Source of the DNA: Phycisphaerae bacterium
GTDB lineage: Bacteria > Planctomycetota > Phycisphaerae > Tepidisphaerales > Tepidisphaeraceae
Assembly: GCA_030448225.1 (NCBI GenBank)
Contig: JAUJNJ010000033.1
Span: forward strand, 1-56,083
Length of the DNA stretch: 56,083 nt
Reading direction: 5' to 3'
Position numbers and translations under genes: made by a program. A model generated the notes under the pieces. That model did no database searches. It saw only the letters and a program-made list of their open reading frames with translations, and had not been told where the DNA came from. Positions 1 to 9,333 of the stretch are shown here, one piece after another. Position 1 is the stretch's first letter. Every line of letters begins with the position of its first letter.

Positions 1-487
1 ATACCTGCCTAGCGAACCTATTAGCCGGGGGGGGGGTGGCCGCTGGTCTTTCCGCGGAAGACCAGCGGGCTTCCGCCCGCGGCTATGAGGTGACGGACAC
101 GTTCCTAGCGGGTTCCATAACAGTCTGGCGCACCCCGTCAGCAGGGCCCGCGCCCCGTTTTGGGCGGGCACGTGCGGGCGGGGGGGCCGCGTCGGGGTGC
201 TCGCGGGCGCCGGGACGTACGGGAATTCTTAGGGGTGGGCGGCCCGGATAATTCTTGCTTTCGGTGGCGGGCGGATACAATCAGGGCGCACAGGGCGTGC
301 ACCCCGGCCGTTGGGCTCGATCGTCGGCGCCGCGTCGCGCCGCCGCGCGCGTAACGCTTTTTTTCCGCAAACCGGCGTCCGCCGGGGGTGTCTCGATAGA
401 CTCCGCCGGCCGGCGGGGCGTGTCCGCCCGTCGGGCGGCCGGTGGTGGTTCGGTCCGGCCGGGGGTCGCCAGGGAGGTTGATCGCGG
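1..487. other. Upstream spacer with a hairpin, no gene seen
   Basis: No convincing gene lies here. The only clear structure is a perfect 11-bp stem at 40-50 and 58-68 (ccgctggtctt / aagaccagcgg) with a 7-nt loop, directly after a run of ten G. It resembles the other intergenic hairpins of this window. A Shine-Dalgarno-like gggagg at about 470 belongs to the next gene. Confidence 0.5.
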
Positions 488-1684
488 ATGCCACATCCGT
501 TTCTCGAACTGTTGATGCGCCGCTCGTTCCCCGAACTGTCGGCGGCGCTGCGCGCGTGCCGGTCGCGGATCGTCGAGCAGTGGGTCGAGGTCGTCCGCCA
601 GACGCTCCCGACCGCCGACGAGCTGACGTTCGTCCAGCTGCGCGACGACCTGCCGATCATCCTCGAGCAGATGGCCCGCGCGCTGGAGTCGGAGCGGCCG
701 GCGCAGACCGAGCAGCTGCACGACATGACGCCGGCCCACGGCACCGCGCGGTACCACCAGAGCTACAACCTCGACGAGCTGATCGTCGAGTACAACCTCC
801 TCCGCGGCATCGCCACGCAGGAACTGGCCGCGCAGCTCGCGCGGCAGCTCTCGACCGACGAGACGATCGCGCTCAACACGGCGGTCGACCTCGCGGTGCG
901 GCGCGGCGCGGTGGCGTTCGTGGAACACCAGACCCACCAGCTCAAGGCGGCGACCGAGGCGCAGAGCAAGTACCTCTCGTTCCTGTCGCACGACCTGCGG
1001 GGGGAGCTCAACGGCGTGTTCCTGATGATCGAGGTGCTGCGGCGCGAGCTGTCGCGCGAGGAGCGGTTCGCCGAGTCGCTCGAGGACCTCGACCTCATGC
1101 GCCGCTCGATCCACCAGACGATCGCCACGATGGACCGCTTCCTCCACGCCGAGCGCTTCCGCAAGGGCAAGGTGCAGGTCCGCCCGGCCGACATCAACCT
1201 CGGCGCGGTGCTGCACGAGGTCGGCGCGCAGTTCAGCTACCAGGCGAAGGACAAGGGCCTGGACCTGAAGGTGGAGGCCGCCGAGCCGTGCCGGGCGTTC
1301 ACGGACAAAGAGCTGATCACGATGATCCTGCAGAACCTGGCGAGCAACGCGGTGAAGTACACGCCGCGCGGCGCGGTGCGGCTGCGCGCGACGCCGGGCA
1401 GCGGGGACGGTGAGGGCGACGGGTGGACGATCTCCGTCGCCGACCAGGGCCCGGGCATCGCGCCGGAGAAGATGTCGGAACTGTTCGGCTCCTTCACCCG
1501 CGGCGACACGCACGGCCAACCCGGCGTCGGCCTGGGCCTGAGCATCGCCCACCAGGCCGCCGAACTGCTCGGCGCCAAGCTCTGGGCCGAGTCCACGCCG
1601 GGCCAGGGCGCGACGTTCCGCCTCCAACTCCCCAAGGAACCCCCGACCCGCGCCGCCGAGGCGGCGGCGATGGCGAACGGGTGA
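488..1684 (+). CDS. Sensor histidine kinase with RsbRD-like N-terminal domain
   Basis: A 398-residue soluble histidine kinase. Residues ~10-130 look like the RsbRD/RsbT co-antagonist N-terminal helical domain (inference from pattern). The dimerisation H box is FLSHDLRGELNG near 163, with the phospho-accepting His. The ATPase domain shows the N box ILQNLASNAVKYT near 280, the G1 box DQGPGIA and the G2 box GVGLGLSIA. No signal peptide or membrane helix is visible, so it should sense a cytoplasmic or partner-delivered signal. There is no response regulator beside it, making it an orphan kinase. The ATG at 488 was chosen because gggagg lies about 12 nt upstream; a second ATG at 512 is possible. 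The reading frame is intact. Confidence 0.9.
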   Translation: MPHPFLELLMRRSFPELSAALRACRSRIVEQWVEVVRQTLPTADELTFVQLRDDLPIILEQMARALESERPAQTEQLHDMTPAHGTARYHQSYNLDELIVEYNLLRGIATQELAAQLARQLSTDETIALNTAVDLAVRRGAVAFVEHQTHQLKAATEAQSKYLSFLSHDLRGELNGVFLMIEVLRRELSREERFAESLEDLDLMRRSIHQTIATMDRFLHAERFRKGKVQVRPADINLGAVLHEVGAQFSYQAKDKGLDLKVEAAEPCRAFTDKELITMILQNLASNAVKYTPRGAVRLRATPGSGDGEGDGWTISVADQGPGIAPEKMSELFGSFTRGDTHGQPGVGLGLSIAHQAAELLGAKLWAESTPGQGATFRLQLPKEPPTRAAEAAAMANG

Positions 1685-1720
1685 GACCCCGCCCGTCGCG
1701 CCGCGTCTCGCGATCGAGTC

Positions 1721-1762
1721 GCATCGCATCGCGCGCAATCGCATCGCATCGCGCGCGATCGC
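1721..1762. repeat. Two tandem copies of a ~20-bp unit
   Basis: The unit cgcatcgcatcgcgcgcaat is followed at once by a second copy differing at one base. It lies just after the histidine kinase stop and before a large palindrome. Confidence 0.6.
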
Positions 1763-1790
1763 GACGCCCGACGTGCGGGTTCCGCCCGTT

Positions 1791-1883
1791 CGCTCCACGC
1801 CGGTCCAGAGCGAAGCGCCGGGCCGGATCCGTCCCGCAAGCGATCCGGCCCGGCGCGAGTACGCTCTGGGCCGGCGTGGAGCG
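1791..1883. repeat. 93-nt nested palindrome
   Basis: The outer arms 1791-1812 and 1862-1883 are complementary over 22 bp with one mismatch. The inner arms 1815-1829 (gcgccgggccggatc) and 1842-1856 (gatccggcccggcgc) are perfectly complementary. It sits between two genes read in the same direction. There is no T-tract, so it is not a standard intrinsic terminator. Confidence 0.85.
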
Positions 1884-2203
1884 CCCGGCCTTCGTTCTTC
1901 GATTAAGCCTCGCCGCATCCCGGGCGGGCTGACCCCGCGCAGTCAATCGGCGTGACGCGGTGCGACCGCGACGAGGTGCGTCGGGGGCACGCGCCGCGAG
2001 CCGCCTGCTCGTGTTTCGCCACGATCGGCGTCGCCCGTCGGTCGGCCGAAACCGAGCGTGCGGTCGACCACGCGGCCCGGCCGGACGGACGTGAGTGCGC
2101 GATCATTCCGGCGAGGCCGTGCCCGATCATCCTCCCGGCTCTGCGGCCCCCGCGCGGCGGCCCGCCCGAACCCCCGTACATCTCCGAAATAATGCGGGGC
2201 TCT
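1884..2203. other. Leader region of alaS, nothing recognised
   Basis: About 320 nt without a supported gene between the palindrome and the alaS start. I see no T-box-like structure and no clear promoter. Confidence 0.4.
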
Positions 2204-5200
2204 ATGACGTCCGCCGACATCCGCCAGCAGTTCATCGACTTCTTCGTGCAGAAGCACGGCCACACGTTCGTGCCGAGCAGCCCGGTCGTCCCCGAGGGCG
2301 ACCCGACGCTGCTGTTCACCAACGCCGGCATGAACCAGTTCAAGCCGATCTTCCTCGGCCAGGAGACGCGCGCGTACACCCGGGCGGCCAACACGCAGAA
2401 GTGCATCCGCGCCGGGGCAAGCACAACGACCTCGACGACGTCGGCCGCAGTCGGCGGCACCACACGTTCTTCGAGATGCTCGGCAACTGGAGCTTCGGCG
2501 ACTACTTCCAGCGCGACGCGATCGCCTGGTCGTGGGAACTGCTCACCAAGGTGTGGGCCTCGACCCCACGCGCGCTCCACGTCACCGTCCACGCCGGCGA
2601 CCCGGCTATCGGCGTCGCGCGCGACGACGAGGCCGCCAACCTCTGGGCGAGGTGGCCGGCCTGAGCGACGACCACATCCACTACGGCAACACGAAGGACA
2701 ATTTCTGGGAGATGGGCGAGACCGGCCCGTGCGGCCCCTGCACCGAGATCTTCGTCGACCGCACGCCCGACAAGACCGGCGGCCCCACCGTGCTGTCGGG
2801 CGAAGACCCGCGCGTGATGGAGATCTGGAACAACGTCTTCATCCAGTACAACCGCAATGGGGACCGCTCGCTCACGCCGCTGCCCCGCGCGCACGTCGAC
2901 ACCGGCATGGGGCTCGAGCGCATCATCCAGGTGTTGCAGGGCAAGAACGACAACTACGGCATCGACCTGTTCGACCCGTTCTGGGCGAAACTGAAAGACC
3001 TCAGCGGCATCACCTACGGCGGCAAGTACCCCAAGGGCAACGAAGCCGACCCCGAGGCCGAGGCGAAGGACGCCCAACTCCGCCACGACATCGCCTTCCG
3101 CGTGATCGCGGACCACATCCGCTGCCTGACGTTCGCGCTGACCGACGGCGCCGTCCCGAGCAACGAGGGCCGCGGCTACGTCCTCCGCCGCATCCTCCGC
3201 CGCGCGGTGCGCTTCGGCCGTCAGCAACTCGAACTGAAGGAGCCGTTCCTGCACACGCTCGTGCCAATCGTGGTCGACGCGATGGGCGGGGCGTTCCCGG
3301 AACTGAAGAAGAACCCCGGGCGGGTGATCGAGATCGTCAAGGAAGAGGAAATTAGCTTCGGCCGGACGCTCGACCGTGGGATTCAGCTCTTCGAAACTGC
3401 TGCGAGAAATGCTGTCGCACGTGCCTATTCGCACTTGGCCCCTCCGGGGTCAACTTCAACACCTTCACATTGGACGGAAGGTGAACCCGGCACGGCGGAG
3501 GAGCGACTGGTGCCGGGTTCTGGCGCGATCGCTATCGCTGAGGAAGCTACCGGTCGCATCACCCAGATATCGATCCCCGAAGCTCTAGCGAAGTTGCGCC
3601 AGGGTGGTCACCCAACCGTGTCGATCTCCGGCGCCGATGCCTTCAAGCTCCACGACACCTACGGCTTCCCCGTCGACCTCACGCGCATCATGGCGGAAGA
3701 GCGGGGAATGACCGTCGATCTTGCCGGCTACGAGAAGCTGATGGAACAGGCACGGGAACTCGCGCGCTCCGGCGGGAAGGGTGGGGACAACCGGCTTTAC
3801 GATTTACCGCCCGCGACCTTAGACGTTCTTTCAAAAGAGTGGTCGGCTGATCGGACCGATGATTCTGCCAAATTCGATGCCGCACCGATCGACGCAATCG
3901 TGATGGCCATTTGGGATGGCGATCACTTGAGGATTGAAGCCGCGAAATCGGAAGCGGATGAGGTTGCCGTCATTCTTGACAAGACGAACTTTTACGCCGA
4001 GATGGGCGGCCAAGTCGGCGACTCCGGCCAGCTGCGGTCGGCGCATGGCGGCGTGTTCGACGTCACCACCACGCGCATGGCCGGCGGCTACGTGCTGCAC
4101 GTCGGGCGGACGGTCATAGGCTCAATCAACATCGGCGACCACGTCACCGCCACGCTGGCCGGCGTGCGGCAGCGGACGGAGAAGAACCACACCGCCACCC
4201 ACCTCGCCAACTGGGCGCTGCGCGAAGTGCTCGGCGAGGGCGTGCAGCAGAAGGGGTCGCTCGTCGACCCGGAAAAACTCCGCTTCGACTTCGACCACGC
4301 CAAGGCCCTCAGCGACGACGAGATCGCGAAGGTCGAGCAACTGGCCGGCGACCGCGTCGGCCGGGGGCTGCCGGTCTACGCGCAGCAGGCGCCGCAGGAG
4401 CAGGCGTTGAAGATCAACGGGCTGCGGGCCGTGTTCGGCGAGAAGTATCCGCCGATGGTCCGCGTCGTGTCGATCGGCGTGCCCGTGGACGAGTTGCTGG
4501 CCGACCCGACGAGCGCGAAGTGGCGCGAGTATTCCGTCGAGTTCTGCGGTGGTACGCACCTGAAGAACACGAGCGAGATCGGCGGCCTCGTCATCACGGC
4601 CGAGGAATCGGTCAGCAAGGGCGTCCGCCGGATCGTCGCCCTCACCGGTGACGCCGCGAAGGGGGCGGCCGAGGGCGCGACGCAACTCTCCGCCCTCATC
4701 GACCGCGCCAAGACGGCGCAGGGCGCCGAGATCCAGCCGCTGGTCGCGGAACTACAGGCCGCCGCCAACGCGGCCGCGTCGCTGCTGGCCCGGCGGCGGG
4801 CGCGGGCGGCGGTGACGGAACTGCAGGCGAAGCAGAAGGCGTGGGAGAAGACGGAGAAGGCATCCGCCGGCGCCGGCGGGGCGGGCGACGCGGTCGCCGC
4901 CGCGGCCAAACTGCTGGAAGGCGCCCCCGCGCTCGGGGCCGGAAAACTCGTCGTCGGCGAGATCGCCAACGCCGCCAGCGACGGCCTGTTCGCCGCCGCC
5001 GACTCGCTGAAGAAGAGGGCCGGCAGCTATGCGGTGATGCTCGCGTCGGCGAATGACGGGAAGGTGAACTTCGTCGCCGCCGTCAGCGACGACCTCATCG
5101 CGAAGGGCCTCAAGGCCGGCGACTGGATCCGCGAGACCGCCAAAGTAGCCGGCGGCGGCGGCGGCGGCCGCCCGCAGATGGCGCAGGCGGGGGGGAAAGA

Positions 5201-5267
5201 CCCGTCGAAGCTGGGCGAGGCCCTGGAGGCCGCGCGGAAGTTCGCGATGGCGGCCGTGCCGGGCTGA
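2204..5267 (+). CDS. alaS: Alanyl-tRNA synthetase (frameshifted in the 5' part)
   Basis: Charges tRNA-Ala in the cytoplasm. The class II catalytic start is [11 protein letters not shown], followed by [20 protein letters not shown]. The editing domain shows [12 protein letters not shown] and the zinc/editing motif CGGTH, and a DHHA1 C-terminal domain follows. The reading frame moves from frame 2 to 1 near 2415 (one G lost in the run before AAGCACAAC) and from 1 to 3 near 2650 (one G lost in GCGGAG). A compensating pair of indels lies around 2550-2570. From about 2650 to the TGA at 5265 the frame is clean. Residues encoded by about 3390-3620 form an insertion relative to the E. coli enzyme, with lower GC than the flanks. 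ATG 2204 gives the usual MTSADIRQQ start; ATG 2192 is in frame. The gene is essential, so the indels are probably sequence errors. Confidence 0.92.
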
Positions 5268-5298
5268 CCGAATCATGTCGCCGGGATAGGAACCGGAC

Positions 5299-5375
5299 TA
5301 GCCACCGATGGGGCACCGATGAACACCGATTCATCTTTCACTCATCGGTGTACATCGGTGCCCCATCGGTGGCTA
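5299..5375. repeat. 32-bp inverted repeat between convergent genes
   Basis: Arms 5299-5330 and 5344-5375 pair with one mismatch around a 13-nt loop. Each arm is built of ~10-nt units of the type caccgatggg. It could act as a two-way terminator for alaS and the dehydrogenase, but there is no T-tract. The internal period and palindrome match the other repeat families in this window. Confidence 0.9.
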
Positions 5376-5399
5376 GATCTTCCGGTTTGAACTGCACGC

Positions 5400-6450
5400 C
5401 TACTTCTTCAGCGACGCCATGTCGATCACGAAGCGGTACTTCACGTCGCTCCGCAGCATGCGCTCGTAGGCTTCGTTGATCTGTTGGATCGGGATGATCT
5501 CGACGTCCGAGACGATCTTGTGCTCGCCGCAGAAGTCGAGCATCTCCTGCGTCTCCTTGATCCCGCCGATGAGCGAGCCGGCGAGGTTCCGGCGGCGCAT
5601 GATGAGGTGGAACACCGTCGGCGAGGGGTGCGGCTCGCTCGGGGCGCCGACGAGGCACATCGTGCCGTCGCGCTTCAGCAGCGTCAGGAACGCGTCGAGG
5701 TCGTGCGGGGCGGCCACCGTGTTAATGATGAGGTCGAAGCTGCCGGCGTGGGCCGTCATCTCGTCGGCGTTCTTCGACACGACGACCTCGCTCGCGCCGA
5801 GCCGCATCGCGTCCTGTCGCTTGTTCGGCGACGTCGTGAACAGCACGACGTGCGCGCCCATCGCGTGCGCGAGCTTCACGCCCATGTGACCGAGCCCGCC
5901 GAGGCCGACGATCCCCACCTTCTGCCCCTTGCTCACCTTCCAGTGCCGCAGCGGCGACCACGTGGTGATCCCGGCGCACAGCAGCAGGGCGCGCCGGCGG
6001 GGTCGAGCTTGTCGGGGATGCGCAGGACGAACGCCTCGTCGACGACGATCGCGTCGGAGTAGCCGCCGTAGGTCATCCGGCCGCCGGCGTGCTTGTCGGG
6101 GCTGTTGTAGGTGAGCGTCGCGCCCGGCTCGCAGTACTGCTCGAGCCCCTCGCGACAGCTCGCGCGTGCGACAGGAGTCGACCATGCACCCGACGCCGAC
6201 CGTGTCGCCGACCTTGAACGCCTTCACCCCCGGCCCGACCTTCGTCACCCGCCCGACGATCTCGTGGCCCGGCACCACAGGGAAGACCGAGTTGTGCCAC
6301 TCGTTGCGGGCCTGGTGCAGGTCGGGTGGCAGACGCCGCAGAAGAGAATTTCGATCCCCACGTCGGTCGCGCCCGGCTCGCGCCGCTCGATCTCAACGGG
6401 GCCAGGGGTGTCGTGGCCTCGCGTGCGGCGTATGCGCGTGTCTTGGTCAT
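5400..6450 (-). CDS. Zinc-type NAD(P)-dependent alcohol dehydrogenase, YahK/CAD group (frameshifted)
   Basis: Medium-chain dehydrogenase that would reduce aldehydes or oxidise alcohols with NAD(P)H. The C-terminal two thirds are clean: [23 protein letters not shown], the Rossmann glycine motif [20 protein letters not shown], and [15 protein letters not shown] near the end. The N-terminal third is spread over several frames. It starts at MTKTRAYAA (ATG at 6450), then reads [11 protein letters not shown] from about 6285. A further break near 6170 cuts the region of the structural-zinc cysteines (MVDSCR). The indels are probably errors, because downstream conservation is high. The gene converges on alaS and diverges from the gene at 6836. 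Confidence 0.8.
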
Positions 6451-6530
6451 CGGTCGCTCTCCGGTAGGGTCACGTTCGCTCGACAAGTCGGAGTGTAGGC
6501 GCGGCGCGGGATCGAGCCGCGGTCAACAAC

Positions 6531-6732
6531 AAATGACCAAGTCCCAATGGTCAACAAATGGCCAATGAAACAATGCCCAATGAGGAGTGCGGCGGCCGCC
6601 CCGGCGCGGTCCGGATGGTATTGCGCACGCTTTGGCTCCCGACGTTTTCAGGCGCACTGCCCCCGGCTGTCTGATGCCGCAATTCCTGGTCATTGGTCCT
6701 TGGGCGTTTGTTGGTCATTGGGACTCGGTCAC
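6531..6732. repeat. ~200-nt long-range palindrome with 7-nt periodic arms
   Basis: The left arm (about 6531-6585, of the type aatgaccaagtcccaatgg) and the right arm (about 6679-6732, of the type ttggtcattgggactcgg) are complementary over roughly 50 nt with scattered mismatches. A GC-rich loop of ~95 nt separates them. Both arms are degenerate heptamer repeats (ttggtca-like). The element lies in the divergent spacer between the dehydrogenase and the gene at 6836, so it is not a terminator. Confidence 0.75.
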
Positions 6733-6835
6733 TGAGGATTCCCCGCCCCCGGCCTTCGTCGTCCGCCCCGCCCCCACATTTCCCACCTCCCGCGCTCCTC
6801 CCGCGATATACTTCTCACCAACCAAGGAGTCCGCC

Positions 6836-7894
6836 ATGACTGCGTTTCGTCGGTCGGTCTTTCTCCCGGTACTCGCCGTGCTGCCGGTGCTGGCGCCCGT
6901 CCTGCCCGCCGCCGCCGCGGGCGACGACGCGGGCGCGCGGGTGAAGCAGGCGGCGATCGCGCCGCAGTTCCTTCGTTACGTCGAGGACCCCGCCGCCGGC
7001 GGGCGGCTCGAGACGGCGGACGTGACGTACAAGAACGACAAGGGCGAGACGGTCTGCCTCGTCTCCGCCGTCCACATCGGCGAGCGGAGCTACTTCGACG
7101 GCCTCAACGAGAGCTTCAAGAAGTACGACGCCGTGCTGTACGAACTCGTCAAGCCCAAGGGCGACGGCGTGCCACGCCCCGGCGAGGCGCCCGCGGCGGG
7201 CGGCGACGGCCCGAACGCCGGCATCCGCGACGTGCAGCGGCTGATGAAGGACACGCTCGGCCTCGAGTTCCAGCTCGACCGCGTCGACTACACGCCGAAG
7301 AACTTCGTCCACGCCGACCTCGACGCCGAGACGTTCGAGCGGATGCAGGCCGAGCGCGGCGAGTCGATCGCCACGCTCATGCTCCAGGGGTTCATGAAGT
7401 CGATGACCGACCAGCGCGCCGGCGGCGACAACCCGCCCGCCGCGCTGGAGGACCCGGAGCAGGCCCTGCGCGACATCGTCCGCACGTTCACCCGTCCCGA
7501 CTCCGAGCGCCAGTTGAAGCAGATGCTCGCCAAGCAGATGGTCGAGATGGACGGCTCCCTCGCCGGCCTCGGCCCGGACGACAACAGCGTGATCCTCACC
7601 GAGCGGAACAAGGCCGCGATGAAGGTCGTCGAGTCGACCCTGAAGTCCGGCCAGCGCAACCTCGCCGTCTTCTACGGCGCCGCCCACATGCCCGACCTGG
7701 AGAATCGCCTCGCCGCGCTCGGCTTCGAAAAGGTCGCCACCGAATGGCGCCTCGCCTGGGACCTGAAAATCCGCGCCGACCAGCCCTCGGCCGTCGAAGG
7801 CCTGCTGATGGACGCGCTCGACACGCTGCTGGACGAGGGGCTGGGCGCGGGAGAAGAGCCGGCCGGTGGAGAGCCGTTCGTGGAGGCGGAGTGA
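6836..7894 (+). CDS. Secreted TraB/PrgY-like protein of unknown function
   Basis: A 352-residue protein with a signal peptide (basic MTAFRR, hydrophobic stretch to LPAAAAGD). The mature part has ETADVTYKNDKGETVCLVSAVHIGERSYFDGL, and near the end NLAVFYGAAHMPDLENRL. These two stretches resemble the paired GxxH-type motifs of TraB-domain proteins (family resemblance only). The reaction is unknown. The start at 6836 is supported by aaggag 8 nt upstream and by the signal peptide; upstream in-frame codons run through the repeat at 6531-6732 and are not coding. The C-terminus is acidic. No frameshift is seen. Confidence 0.75.
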   Translation: MTAFRRSVFLPVLAVLPVLAPVLPAAAAGDDAGARVKQAAIAPQFLRYVEDPAAGGRLETADVTYKNDKGETVCLVSAVHIGERSYFDGLNESFKKYDAVLYELVKPKGDGVPRPGEAPAAGGDGPNAGIRDVQRLMKDTLGLEFQLDRVDYTPKNFVHADLDAETFERMQAERGESIATLMLQGFMKSMTDQRAGGDNPPAALEDPEQALRDIVRTFTRPDSERQLKQMLAKQMVEMDGSLAGLGPDDNSVILTERNKAAMKVVESTLKSGQRNLAVFYGAAHMPDLENRLAALGFEKVATEWRLAWDLKIRADQPSAVEGLLMDALDTLLDEGLGAGEEPAGGEPFVEAE

Positions 7895-7920
7895 CATGCC
7901 TCGCGACGACTGCCTCCAAT

Positions 7921-7962
7921 CCCCTCTCCCCCGTACCCGGGGGAGAGGGTTAGGGTGAGGGG
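7921..7962. repeat. Pyrimidine/purine hairpin repeat (cccctctcccc family)
   Basis: The stem cccctctccccc / gggggagaggg is followed by ttagggtgagggg. Related copies lie at 26936-26970 and 29901-29932. It follows the stop of the gene at 6836 and may act as a terminator. Confidence 0.75.
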
Positions 7963-7973
7963 CCGAAGGCCAA

Positions 7974-8045
7974 GGTGGTGGAGTGGTGGAGTGGTCGCGT
8001 GGTGGAGTCAGCGTCGTTCGACGCTACCACACGGTCGCCACGCTG
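7974..8045. repeat. Repeat of the gtggtggagt family with hairpin
   Basis: Three gtggtggagt-like units are followed by a small hairpin (agcgtcg / cgacgct near 8009-8024) and a ctaccacac return arm. Related elements are at 22617-22669 and 28800-28882. Confidence 0.6.
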
Positions 8046-8170
8046 CTCGTCCTGAACCACCGAGGAGTCTCGCGGTTCTACCAAGACCGAGGGAAGGTCC
8101 TTCCCGCGCTCAGGATGCCACTAGGACGAGAACGATTTAGCGCTTCAAAAGCATCGGCGGTGCGAGCGGT

Positions 8171-8249
8171 GTCATCCTGAGCGCAGCGAAGGATCTCGCG
8201 TTGTTCCTACGAGGCCCGCGGGAGATCCTTCGGGGTACCTCAGGATGAC
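8171..8249. repeat. Inverted repeat of the gtcatcctgagcgcagcg family
   Basis: The left arm 8171-8200 begins gtcatcctgagcgcagcg. The right arm 8217-8249 ends cctcaggatgac. They pair imperfectly around ~16 nt. A degraded half copy lies at about 8088-8118. Similar but distinct elements (gtcatcccgag) occur at 43032 and 51673. Confidence 0.85.
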
Positions 8250-8308
8250 AAGGCTGCCGTTCGAGTAGTTCTCAGAAACAGTGAATCTGCCCCAATATCG
8301 CTCATCGA

Positions 8309-9106
8309 TCATCCGAACAATTCCCCCCGATCCCGTGGCGTAGGTTGCCGCACGGGCAGGCCCACCACGCCGCGGAAGCGGTTCAGGGTGCCGACTGAGT
8401 AGCCGGCGTAGTCGTTGTTGAAGAAGCCGTAGACCGTGGCCGCCGGGGCGGGGGCGGCGGCGCGGATTTCTTCGGCCCACCATCTCAGCCGCTCGGTCAC
8501 GTCGACCTGTTCCTCGCGGTGCGTCGGGAAGCGGTCGTGCTGGCCGATCCAGCGGACGTAGAGGAAGTCGGTCGTCGCGCGCACGCCCCACGGCTCGATC
8601 ATGAAGTCGGCGGCGACCCAGGCGCAGCGATGGGCGCGCAGCAGTTGCTCGGTCCGCGGCGTGTTCCACGAGTCGTGGCGGAACTCCACGGCGAAGCGCA
8701 GGTCGGGCGGCAGGCCGGCGAGCAACTTCTCCAGCGGCGCGAATGCGCTTTCGGTCAGGCTCGGCGGGAACTGGATCAGGACGGCGCCGAGCTTCGGGCC
8801 GAACGCGCGGATGGCGTCGAGAAAGCTCAGCATCGAGTCGAGCGTGCCGACGAGGGTGTCGCCGTGCGTGATCGCCTTGGGCGTCTTCACGCAGAACGCG
8901 AAGTCGTCGGGCACCGAGTCCGCCCACCGCCTGACGCGCTCGGGCGTCGGGGCGGCGTGGAAGGTGGTGTCGATCTCGACGGCGTCGAAGAAGCGGGCGT
9001 AGTAGGGCAGGTGCTCGCCGCTCTTCACGTCGCGCGGGTAGAACCCGCCGACCCAGTCGGGGTCGGTGAAGCCGGTCGTGCCGAGCCGCCAGCGCGGTGT
9101 GGTCAT
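8309..9106 (-). CDS. DUF72 family protein
   Basis: A 265-residue intact protein with the DUF72 TIM-barrel pattern. It opens with WRLGTTGFTDPDWVGGFYP and YYARFFDAVEIDTTFH. Next come FCVKTPKAITH and GAVLIQFPPSL, then FAVEFRHDSW and TDFLYVRWIG. The end carries VYGFFNNDYAGYS. The biochemical role of DUF72 is not settled. The start at 9106 gives the usual N-terminus; translation upstream of it loses all family similarity. It converges on the gene at 6836 across a block of repeats. No partner gene is evident. Confidence 0.88.
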   Translation of the reverse strand: MTTPRWRLGTTGFTDPDWVGGFYPRDVKSGEHLPYYARFFDAVEIDTTFHAAPTPERVRRWADSVPDDFAFCVKTPKAITHGDTLVGTLDSMLSFLDAIRAFGPKLGAVLIQFPPSLTESAFAPLEKLLAGLPPDLRFAVEFRHDSWNTPRTEQLLRAHRCAWVAADFMIEPWGVRATTDFLYVRWIGQHDRFPTHREEQVDVTERLRWWAEEIRAAAPAPAATVYGFFNNDYAGYSVGTLNRFRGVVGLPVRQPTPRDRGELFG

Positions 9107-9221
9107 GTCGGATCGTATCGGTGGTGGAGCAACCGGTTCCCGCGAGTCACGCTTCCAGCTGAACGATTTCGCCCGTAGGGCACCGCGCACGATCGTGTGG
9201 CGACGTCGTTCGGAAAGGAGA

Positions 9222-9250
9222 CCGTGGGGCAAGCTCCCGCGGTGTTCGAA
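9222..9250. repeat. Palindromic repeat, ccgtggggcaagctcccgcgg type
   Basis: The core ccgtggggcaagctcccgc is followed by ggtgttcgaa. A second, perfectly palindromic copy lies at 48665-48693. It is in the spacer between the DUF72 gene and the kinase-like gene. Confidence 0.65.
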
Positions 9251-9333
9251 GACGCCGCTCGGATGCCGCGGTGCTGTAGCGGGCGACGGGCCCGATCCGC
9301 TGCGTCGCGGCGGACGCCGCCGCGATCGCCGCC

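Noticed and set aside
281..1918. 545-codon open frame on the minus strand over the histidine kinase
   Set aside because: Antisense shadow of a high-GC gene; Arg/Ala/Leu-rich with no domain, while the plus strand has a complete kinase.
7921..8249. Repeat block as a possible small CRISPR
   Set aside because: The repeats are of different families, are inverted rather than direct, and have no regular spacers.
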